This document shows positions 55,383-64,000 of a stretch of 64,000 nucleotides of DNA, piece by piece. The stretch is from Dichomitus squalens LYAD-421 SS1 (Eukaryota; Basidiomycota; Agaricomycetes; Polyporales; Polyporaceae), in contig NW_006766884.1 of NCBI RefSeq assembly GCF_000275845.1, positions 1,295,720-1,359,719 of the forward strand, read 5' to 3'. Numbering within the stretch: the first letter of the stretch is position 1; the number at the start of each line of letters is the position of its first letter. The position numbers and the translations under genes were made by a program. The notes beneath the pieces were generated by a model. That model was not told the origin of the DNA, ran no database searches, and worked only from the letters and a program-made list of their open reading frames with translations.

Positions 55383-57210
55383 ATGAATCAATACCCTGAC
55401 CACTGGCTCGAGTCTCCTCCCCCGCCTTCCCGTTTCCGCCGCCCATGGTCGCCTGATCCGTACGACCCATTGCCGGCGTCCTCAAACCTGAATAGACACG
55501 ACGAGAACCCGTATCAGTCCGTAGGGCAATGGGCAGTTGAACGGCGTCGTGAACCGTCTGATGTGTCTGTGGAGGCACTCGACCTCGCCGACTATGCAAG
55601 AACACTTAACCGCAACAACGCCAATCACCACTTCTCGCAACAACCACCATACAATCCGTACGATCCTTATCCTCCGTCCCCTCGATCGAACCGGCCATTA
55701 GCGAGGAATGATTCCCTCAGCCCACCATCCCTTACCTCCGCTGCCTCCGCTTCCAGCTCCCAGTCTTACCGTTCACCCCTGCGACGGCCGTTCTCGTTGC
55801 CACCGCCTTCCTCGTACCCAGGACATTCTCATGGCAGTCATCCATCTCAGCGGACAAGACACGAGCCACAGATAGCTAGCCCAAGCTCAGAGATCGACAT
55901 CGCGCACTTCCCGTCCTTCACTCGGGGATGGTACGCCCCCGACAATGCCAGCCCCTTCTCTCCTCCTGGTTCCTCACAGGGCCACGGCCACGGCGGGGAC
56001 GATCGCACGAAGCGGAACCCATTCGACCCAAGTTACACCCTCGACAGAGATCCGTTCTCGGACCCGTACAATCCATCTCCCCCGCCCTCCTACCCTTACG
56101 GCTCCTCGTTTGGCCCGCACTCGCGTTCCTCACGAGACCACAACCTAGTACCATGGAGCGCGGACCCTGATGAGCGCGCCGTCGACCCCGAGATCAAGGA
56201 GGAGCGCATGCGCATGTTAGAGCGGGAGTTTGGGAAGAACACAGCGAAGGATGCTCCGCCAGAGCGGACAGTCGGGAGCGTTGATCCGCAGGGGAGGCTG
56301 ATTACTGAAGGTCCGAAGAAGAGGCTAGCGGTGCGCTGTCTGCAGGTCTTTCTCGCGCTGACTGCTGCAATAACCTCCATCTACTCCGGCCTGGTATGTT
56401 TATACACAAATGATGTTTTGCCCCCGACTAACGTCGGGATGCCCGCTTACCTGTAGATCATCAAACCTAACCCTGCCGCTCCGCCAGCAGGGAAGCTCCC
56501 GGCATACGTCCTCTACATCATGTCTTTCCTGACATTCATCGGTTGCTCTTTCTTCTTCCTCATCTACCCATGTTGCTGTGGCGCCCGCAAACCGAAGGAT
56601 TCACCCTTCACTGGCGGTCCTGGCGGGATGATGGTACTCCCTGTCGGGGGCTTTCCCGGACAGAGGCCGAAGAAGAAGGGGAAGAAGGGCAAGGGGTCCC
56701 CAGAGAGCAACGTCCAAGTCAACTTGATCGTCGACCCGACGATGTTTGGACGCGACCCAGAACGCGCACAAGACGACGAGGAAGACGAGGAGGAGGACGG
56801 CTCTTCAGCGGTCCCTGGCTCGTACTCTGGCGCGTCGAGTGCAGCGCGGAGAAGGGGCCAGCCCAGGAGAAGAGGCATCTTTGCGGGACTGGCGATGGAG
56901 GAGCAGTGGAAGAGGGCGAGAAAGACACTCAAGTGGGGCGTTACCATCGATGCTCTTCTGATGCTCGTGTGGGGGATGGAGTTTGTGTTGATTCTGCTGG
57001 GGAAGCGATGTCCAGTGGGTGGCTATCTCGGATGGTGAGTCCTGCTTGTCCCTTCCGCGCGTCTATATAGCTGAGATGCCTCTCAGGTGCGATGCATACA
57101 ACATCGGGACAGCTGCCGCGTGCTTGATGTGTCTCCTTTTCGGCATCAGCATATTCTTCGACGTGAAGGATCTCCATGCTAGTCGGGCATCTCCCCGCAC
57201 ACGGACATAG
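55383..57210 (+). CDS. Conserved fungal membrane protein with disordered N-terminus
   Basis: A three-exon gene starting at 55383 (MNQYPDHWLESPPPPSRFRR). The first 300 or so residues are Pro/Ser/Tyr-rich and disordered, with repeated NPYDPYP/DPFSDPYNP-type units. Then comes a charged segment (EIKEERMRMLEREFGKNT) and a first hydrophobic helix (VRCLQVFLALTAAITSIYSG). Exon 2 (after an intron at about 56394-56456) has a second helix (IMSFLTFIGCSFFFLIYPCC), a Lys-rich linker with an acidic Glu/Asp run, and VTIDALLMLVWGMEFVLILL. Exon 3 ends after a last helix (GTAAACLMCLLFGISIFFDV). Four membrane segments in all. I do not recognise a characterised family; possibly a cell-surface or secretory-pathway protein. 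Confidence 0.8.
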
Positions 57211-57710
57211 TCTTGGATATCGCTGATCATATGGTTCGCTGTTGTTGGTCTGGTTGGACAGTCGTTGTCTCTTCACTCGCATGGCAGGAGGAGACTGATG
57301 TATCATTCTCTATTGTGCTCTCGGTTGGTAGCTTGGCCGCATTCCATATACTCCGCAACATCCTGGACGCTCTTTACGACACGCTCATGACACTGACTTA
57401 TTGCTATCTGGTAGCTCAGAGTATACTAATTCCTGTGTACCATCTCTTCTGAATATCGCATAAATGGTTCACATTGGACATATGGCATGACGTGCCTAGA
57501 GAAACTGCCATCACCACGTTGGTTCATCTCCGGATGCCGGCCCACTTCCATCGAGAGACAATGCCATCATCACCATGGCGCAATTCGTCCAAGGCTGTTG
57601 GACACCCGTGTCCTGCGATCTGCTGTGAATGCAGCACTAGTACTGTCCTCTGACCTCACCTCTGGAAACTCGGAAGTCTGCCGACTGAAGGCGTCGCCCG
57701 TCCATCTATT
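57211..57710. other. Intergenic region
   Basis: 500 bases between the membrane protein stop and the PPAT start, both on the plus strand. It should hold the PPAT promoter. Nothing else was recognised. Confidence 0.4.
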
Positions 57711-59003
57711 ATGCCCGCCATAGCGTTCACCCTCGAGGAGGTCAAGCGCACAGTCGTGCTCACTACAGTCCACGACCTGCACGAGTCTCCCCACTTCCTC
57801 GCAACTGCAGTCGTGACCGCGGCGACCACGACGACCGAGGCCCTCCAAGTCATCGTCCTATCCCCGCTGTTCAACCCTCCCCCGGACGCCCCCCCTGCAA
57901 CGACGGAGTCGGACTCGGCTCCCGCTCCCGCGAGACTTGAAGCACACGACGACTGGCACGCCCCGGGCATCTCGCGCACAGCGCACTTCGAGGACGTGCA
58001 GCGGCTGCTGACGTTCGTCTACGTCCAGGCGACCAAGATCGCGCAGGACCTGGACAGGGTACTGCTGGACGTCGACGTCTACCTGAAGGGCCCCGCAGAC
58101 GCGTTCCCGGACGAGGCCGTACGCAGCGCGGAGCGCATATTCTCAGGTGTGTGTCTCTCGTTCCAGCGTACGGGTGCACACCCGTGTGGGGATCGTCGCG
58201 CTGAGACGGGGATCTGCCGCGCAGTCGCCCCGAACGGCATCCCCTTCCCTCCCCTCCCTGCGTCGGCGGCGGACCGCAAGTCGGAGATCATCGTCGTAGA
58301 GCCGGACGACCTCCCCTCGGGCCTGTCTGCGCCTGCTCCATCGAGTCCGCCGGACCCGTCGCTGCCGCCGCTGTACCCTGTCGTCGCGCTCGGGGGGACG
58401 TTCGACCACTTGCATGCGGGCCACAAGATCCTGCTGAGCATGGGGGCGTGGATCGCGAAGGAGAAGCTCATCGTCGGGATCACAGGTATGTCCGCTTTGG
58501 TTCTCCCAGAGGGTGAAGGAGACGAGATGGCGCATGACGCATGACATCCCCGTCCAGACGACTCGTTGCTGGGCAAGAAGCAGTGGAAGGAGGTCCTGGA
58601 GCCCTTGCCCGTCCGGACGGAGAGGACAAGAGCGTTCCTCGAGCACTTCAAGCCCGGGCTCGAGTACTTCATCACCCCGCTGAACGACGTGTACGGACCC
58701 ACCGCGCACGACCCGAACGTGCAGGCCCTCGTCGTCAGCAAGGAGACGCTCTCCGGCGCGGAGTCCAGTAAGTCTCCCTTCGCCCAAGCAGCCACGGTCT
58801 ACTGACGGCCGTGCCCAGTTGCGAAGAAGCGCGAGGAGATGTCTCTCCAGCCTCTCCGTCCCTTCGTTATCGACGTCATCTCCGCGACAGAGGCGATTGT
58901 GGACTCGGGGGACGCGGCAGTGCTCAGGGCGGCGAAGATGAGCAGCACCTACATTCGCGAGTGGATAGTGAAGAAGCAGCAGCACACCAGCGACGCTTCA
59001 TGA
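57711..59003 (+). CDS. CAB4: Phosphopantetheine adenylyltransferase (CoA synthesis)
   Basis: The enzyme that adenylates 4'-phosphopantetheine to dephospho-CoA. It starts at 57711 (MPAIAFTLEEVKRTVVLTTV), with an N-terminal region typical of fungal and animal forms (LTFVYVQATKIAQDLDRVLL, VYLKGPADAFPDE). An intron near 58147-58221 joins RIFS to VAPNGIPF. The nucleotidyltransferase core is VVALGGTFDHLHAGHKILLS, with the HxGH motif. An intron near 58486-58556 leads to DDSLLGKKQWKEVLEPL, FKPGLEYFITPLNDVYGP and VQALVVSKETLSG. The last exon ends in VIDVISATEAIVDSG and AAKMSSTYIREWIVKKQ, where SSTYIR is the family's C-terminal motif. A separate kinase domain is absent, as in yeast Cab4. Confidence 0.95.
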
Positions 59004-59704
59004 CTACAAAACGAAGTACGTGTAGAGGTAGGATGCGCGGTAGTGTACAACATGCTGTATTATACGGAAGCAATCGACAGATGCACACGTACGCTCTCGA
59101 CGGACGGATGGCTGCTCCAATTTCGTTGCATTAGCTGGGCGCGACTGTAGTGTGTGGTATATACGCTACAGAGGCAGCATGAGGATCTGAGAGGGGAAGG
59201 AAAGTCTGTTACATACAACGAACGGCGAGAAGAGAACCCGTTGATGAGATAGCCGAGCAAGAAGAAAGGAAATCAGGGGATGCGTTAAGAGAGGCTGGTA
59301 TGTCCTAGATGCAGAATAGGTATTAGATACGTGACGAACAGCGAGACTTTGGGGGGTCAGATGGGGATATATTCAGGTGGGGATATAGGGGCTGGTCGAG
59401 GAAGATGGACGCAAGCTACCGAAGAGAGTACGTAGTAAGGACTCGGGAGTCAAAATACAATTCAGGTCCGATGATGTCCACCCGTTCTGCGATGTGCGTG
59501 CCGGAGAAGGTATCAAAAAGGGATAGCAATGCGGGTGGAGGTCGGAGAGAGAGAGATGGAGAGATAGAGAGAGATGTACAACTAGAGCCCGAAGTTCGCA
59601 ATGCATGCACATAAAGATAACCACCTCCGTCCGGCCGGCCGTCGATCCAGTCCACCACAGCAACAGCGGCCCCGACTTCCTCCTGCCTGTCTCGCGCCCG
59701 ACAT
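59004..59704. other. Convergent intergenic region
   Basis: About 700 bases between the PPAT (+) and LIM (-) stop codons. It contains a short GA-rich microsatellite near 59545-59575 and otherwise no feature I can support. Confidence 0.45.
59545..59575. repeat. GA-rich microsatellite
   Basis: An imperfect run of GA dinucleotides interrupted by GATGGA and GATA units, in the intergenic region between PPAT and the LIM gene. Confidence 0.7.
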
Positions 59705-62700
59705 TCATGACAGCGTCTTCCCCAGCGCGTCGAGATCGATGAACCGCGTCACGCGCTTCATCGCCATCGTGTTCCTGTTGCCCGCGCCGCCAAAGACGTC
59801 CCCGTACTCGTCATCGCTGCCGTCTTCGCGCTCGCGGATCGCCTTCTGGACGTGCCTCTCGCAGAGCATGCGGCCCTCCAGCTCGTAGTACTCGACCAGG
59901 CGCTCCTTGCAGCCGCGGTACTCGCAGAGGAAGTGTTCGGGGTGGTACCGGTCCCCCGCGTGCGAGACGGCGCAGGGGCCCTCGATCGGCTGGCCGCAGC
60001 GGGCGGCGGCGCAGAGCGAGTTGTTCTCTTCGTGGTAGTGGTATGCGCAATACGGCTTCCCGTCGTATACGTAGAAGCTTCTATCCGGGAACGGTTTCTG
60101 AGGGGAGAAGGAAAGACTGGTTAGGGGAGACCGGAGCGCTATGGCATTGGCAGGACATACCTGGCAGGTGAAGCAGCTGAAGCATTCACGATGCCACTTC
60201 CCCTTAAGCTGGCCGTCTGACGACGACACAGCCTGCTTTTCGATAACTTTATTACAACGTCTGCACTGTAGACGACAGAAACCGGACGTCAGCATCTCGT
60301 CGTATCGCGCCGCGGCATGTCTCGATCCTCCCAGACGCGCCCGAGGACCAACGTGCCCGAGCCCCGCAACGACGAGGAAACGAGCACAAAGGAGACGCAC
60401 CTTCGGCAGATACATATTCTTCCAGCACTTATCGCAAAGCACGTTCCCGCCCTCCATCTGGATCCACCTCCCGTCCTCGATCGCCTTCTCGCACCGCACG
60501 CACCTCCTCGTCCGCGGCCGCTTCGCCGTCGACGCGCTCCGCGCCTTCCCGTCCGCCTTGTCTAGCGTGAGTCTGTTCGAGGGTAGCGTGGGGCTCGTAT
60601 GCGAGCGCGTCGGGAACTTGCCCGACTTGGACACGCTATCTCGCGGGCTGTCCGCAAAGATGCGGGAGGAGCTCGAGGACGTGGGGGATACGGGGCTCTC
60701 CTCGAAGAGGGTCTCCATGGCGCGGTCCAGGGCTCCTGTGGACTTGGAGACCGTCCGCTGGGTATAGGAGGAAGCGCCCGTGGATGATGAGAGGGTACGC
60801 TGTTGCATGGGGGACCGGGTGGCAGAGGAGGAAGACGAAGAAGACGAGTACCTGGACTCTGTCATAGACGGGAACCGGACCTTTAGGCCGCTCGCAGGGG
60901 GCGCTGACGTGGATTCTGCAGGCTTGGAGGGGGGAATGGGTTGTGGACTCGCTCGCAGCGGGATATTCATAGGCTCGTCCTCGTCGTCCGAATTAGCGTA
61001 GGCAAGCCCACCGTAACTGTCGTCTGAGCCTGTTGGTGACGACGGGGAAGGGTCCATGTCGGCCGCGCTCTTGTTGGTATCCACGGCTGGCAAGCTGTTC
61101 TTGAACTTGTCGAAGAACGGCAAGCGAGGGGTCGCGGGCGCCTCCTTAGCGGGCACCTCTGGGGGAGACAGCACTCGGTCCCGCAGGCTGGAGACGGAGA
61201 TTGGGCTCGTGGGCGATGCAGCGATTCCCGCGGCCGGGGTGGTAGGAGTGACGTTGGGCGACATGCGAGACCCCGGCGAGAGCGGCTCGCCCGGCGGCCC
61301 GGCGAGGGTCGGCGACTTCTGCGAATACGGCGAGTGGGGCGACATCGACGCGGTCCCCGATCCGGGCGACAGCGGTGGCGTGTTCGCTGCTGCTTGCATG
61401 CCTGTCAGTATCCTGGCAACAGATGCGGCGACATGGCGGGAACATACCATATCGGGTCGCGGACGCGATATCCAGGAAACGAGGCGCGTTCGCCCGCCTC
61501 CCGTCCATGCCCTGGTTCGGCTGCATCGAAGGCCCGACCATCCCGTTCGCGTCCACCACCGGCGCAGGGCCCATGTGCGTCGTAAACATCGCAGCCCGAG
61601 CAGCCGCTGCAAACCCACGCCGACCAACGCCCGCCATCCCCGCCTCACCACCGCTCTTCGTATCAGGCTCCCCCGGAGCGGGCGTACCAACAGAACGCGG
61701 CGGCGCCATCAGCGGCGGTGTCTGAGCGGGCGGCGGGGGTCCCGCACCCACAAACGGCGGGCGCTGCGAGTCCGCTGAAGGCCTCCGCATCTGGTCCATC
61801 GACGGCCGCATTTGATCCATCGAGGGTCGTGCCCGTTCCATGGAAGGACGCATGCTCGCAGCAGACGGGGCGCGGATCCTCGCCGGATCATTCGCAGGCG
61901 TCCGTGAGCGCATGTCCGTCGAGTAAATGATGTCCGGGGTCTGGCTGGGCGGAGGCCGCATCCCGACGTTCGTGCCAGCCCGCTGCCGCACGTCCGGAGG
62001 GGGCACCGCGCCGGCCATGGGACCGCCCCGGGGATCCATCGAAATGCGCGGAGGGTTGGAGAGGGCCGGCTGGCGGGCACCGTCCAGCATCCCGGTCGGC
62101 CGCACGCTCGCGTTTGACGGCGCACGGGCACGGAAGGACGTCGCTCGGGGGGCGGGGACGTTGTGTGCGACCGCGACGGGGCTCGCCGCGAACGGATCCG
62201 GGGGGAGAGCAGATATCGAAGGAGCTGCACGCGGGCTGGGGACCATACGAGGCTCCGACGGACCAGGATTGGAGGGGAACGGTACCTTCTCCGTGCTGGG
62301 TCGCCCCTCGGACCTCGCGAGCGGACTTGGGACGCGTTCTGGCCTGCTGTCCCCGCTCCGCACGCTCAAGGACGAGGCTGATGACGGGGCACGGGCACGC
62401 CCCGTCATTTGTGGCGGCGGTCCCGGGCTCTTCCCGCGCGGGGCAGGACTATTCTGGCGTGCAGGACCAGGGGACAGAGAGGATGTGCGCGGTGGGCTCT
62501 GTACGTTGACGAGATTCTGGAGCTTCGTTGGAAGGAGTGCTGCCACGGAGCGGGGTGACTGGGGCGGCTTCAAGGCCGGAAGCTGAGGCACGGGAGGGAC
62601 GGCGGCGCAGACATGGTCGCCGAGCTCTGATATGGGGACCGGGGCGTTGCAGCTCGAACACTTGACTGTCGGGAGGATCTGGGAGATGCGCTCTGAGCCT

Positions 62701-62726
62701 GGGGCGGGAGCGACTAGTTGTGCCAT
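59705..62726 (-). CDS. LIM-domain protein, paxillin-like scaffold
   Basis: A large protein with a disordered Pro/Ser-rich N-terminal two thirds and C-terminal LIM zinc fingers. It starts at 62726 (MAQLVAPAPGSERISQILPT), followed by a small Cys pair (VKCSSCNAPVPISEL). The disordered part includes a short tandem repeat RPSMERA-RPSMDQM-RPSMDQM near 61785-61850. An intron at about 61397-61446 joins RYG to MQAAANTPPLSPGSG. The LIM region begins RRCVRCEKAIEDGRWIQMEG, then CDKCWKNMYLPK, CRRCNKVIEKQ, HRECFSCFTCQ and FYVYDGKPYCAYHYHEENN. It continues with CGQPIEGPCAVSHAGDRYHP, HFLCEYRGCKERLVEYYELE and CERHVQKA. This gives about three LIM domains. Fungal relatives act at sites of polarised growth and septation, by family inference. 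Confidence 0.9.
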
Positions 62727-64000
62727 GAAACGAGTGTGACGGCTAGGGCAGCCAGAGCAGACGATGAAAGCTGGGAGAGGAGCAGGATGAAGGAGCGTCA
62801 AGCCCGACGACGGGGGGAGGAAGAGGACAGATTACGGGGGTCGAATTAGTCTAGAGTAGATTGTACCAGGAGACGAGAGAGGACATATGCCCAAGATCAC
62901 AACACTCCAACAACCGCCGCTAACCTCCCAAGCGCGCGACAACCATTCCTGCCTCCACGTGCGCACCCCCCCGCCTCCCGCCCGCCCTCCATTCTCCCTC
63001 CGCATATCGGAAAGCCCAGACGCTTATTGTGGACGTGCCTCCGAGTCCCAGCAGCACGCGTATAGGCGCAGTGGCGCACAGACTAGCGGGAAATGGAAGA
63101 AAGGCAGAGCACTATGTACTAGTGCAGATAGAGCTGTACGACGACATTGGCCCACCATAGCCGAGGCTGTGGGAAGGCCTCCGAAGATCAGATTCCGCCG
63201 TGGCAGTCTCGCTCACGCACCTCCCCCAGCCAATCGCACAACGGGATCGGCCTTCTTCGAGGCGGGAGATTAATGCCAATTCCCTGCTGTATCGAGATCG
63301 CGGTGTCTATTGCCACCAGCCCATCTCCAGTCGGCACAACACTTCCCGCGCGCCTTCGCGCTGCTGCTCCCATCGCCACTCTCTCCTCTCTGCATCTCTG
63401 CACCGGTGCGTCGCCACCGCACGCATCTCGTCCATCTGACATCTGCCCAAGAGTGCGCCGCAGGCTCCGGAGGTCGTCGATGTCGAGGAGTCCTGCCCGC
63501 ATGTGATCATCGCGGCTGGGTTTGCGCGCTTCCGCTTGCACCTCTCTATATACTTGCGGAACGTGCTTCCCATCAGCGCCCGAGATAGCTATCGAGTCCA
63601 TTTGTGCCGCCAATCTGCGGGCTTCCACGCAAGCACGGAATGATCTGCATGCGGGGAGATGTGCGGACGAGGTTGTGTGATCTGCGTGCTTTTCACAGCG
63701 GCGTCACCGTCTGAGGAACGTCATCTGTGACTGACCGGCGAACGACTGATATCACGACGGCCCTGATAGCCCAGTGCGAAAGTCCCGCTGCTCACCGACA
63801 CTCACGAGAGCATCAGAGCACGTCGTGCGGCCTGCACACTGCGTCATGATTATCACGGATGCATCAGCGACGTCTCGACCAGTCTGACGGATTCCCTGCT
63901 GTTCATCGTCGCCACCTGGCAGACGTCTCGACGCGCCGCCGCATATAAAGCACCGTTGATCATACGCACTATGGTTCTTTTTCCAATCCATCCTGCCACC
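62727..64000. other. Unassigned right end
   Basis: About 1.27 kb upstream of the LIM gene start to the window edge. It should contain the LIM promoter. Open frames on the minus strand (63188-63628 and 63752-63991) have mixed composition and I cannot place them in a gene; they might be part of a gene that continues beyond the window. Confidence 0.35.

Noticed and set aside
61056..62586. Long plus-strand open frames opposite the LIM gene
   Set aside because: Antisense shadows of the low-complexity Pro/Ser-rich coding region.
1..64000. CRISPR array, prokaryotic operon, phage or secondary-metabolite cluster
   Set aside because: The window is intron-rich fungal nuclear DNA; no spacer array, core biosynthetic enzyme or phage gene was found.

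Overview
The window is nuclear DNA from a filamentous basidiomycete, most likely an Agaricomycete of the polypore or corticioid type. Nearly every gene is broken by short GT-AG introns of about 45-70 bases, genes alternate tightly on both strands, and several families typical of Agaricomycetes occur (F-box-like/LRR proteins, a HET-domain protein, a WW-like multi-pass membrane protein, a DUF3074 START-like protein). I see about 28 confident protein genes, one less certain Tim17-like gene, one unresolved gene, one intron-containing tRNA and one foldback transposon-like element. Exon joins were made by eye from splice signals and reading-frame continuity; coordinates given are the coding span from start to stop codon.

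Layout. 1-7.1 kb: the 3' part of an inositol polyphosphate 5-phosphatase with a membrane tail (+), then two tandem paralogous MFS transporters (-). 7.5-11.2 kb: glia maturation factor (+), GPI mannosyltransferase 1 (-) and the COPII GTPase SAR1 (-). 12.8-15.6 kb: a secreted protein with two Cys-rich repeats (+) and the SRP receptor beta subunit (-). 16.0-20.4 kb: tRNA-Tyr, a 358-base inverted-repeat element and the SSU-processome protein UTP21 (+). 20.5-33.1 kb: an F-box-like protein (-), a small Tim17-like protein (+), Mediator subunit 16 (-), proteasome assembly chaperone 3 (+), a WW-like membrane protein (-), an unresolved gene (-) and guanine deaminase (-). 33.1-35.5 kb is a gene-poor gap.

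35.5-44.6 kb: a Ser-rich protein (+), mRNA guanylyltransferase (-), SKP1 (-), mitochondrial bL27 (+) and a second F-box-like protein (-). 45.3-50.5 kb: a DUF3074 protein (+), a glutamine-synthetase-like enzyme (-) and a WD40 protein (+). 50.8-55.0 kb: a HET-domain protein (-) and the vacuolar lipase ATG15 (-). 55.4-62.7 kb: a low-complexity membrane protein (+), phosphopantetheine adenylyltransferase (+) and a LIM-domain scaffold (-). The last 1.3 kb has no gene I can support.

There is no operon or secondary-metabolite cluster. Most genes are housekeeping: secretion and ER (SAR1, SRP receptor beta, GPI14), transcription and RNA (MED16, guanylyltransferase, UTP21), ubiquitin/proteasome (SKP1, PSMG3, F-box proteins), organelle (bL27m), CoA and purine metabolism, and autophagy (ATG15). 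Several divergent pairs share short intergenic regions that probably act as two-way promoters. I did not find a convincing new multi-gene system. The most unusual items are the duplicated-repeat secreted protein, the foldback element, the MFS tandem pair with a conserved split-codon intron, very small terminal exons in SAR1, the glutamine-synthetase-like gene and the GMF gene, and the unresolved locus at 30-31 kb.
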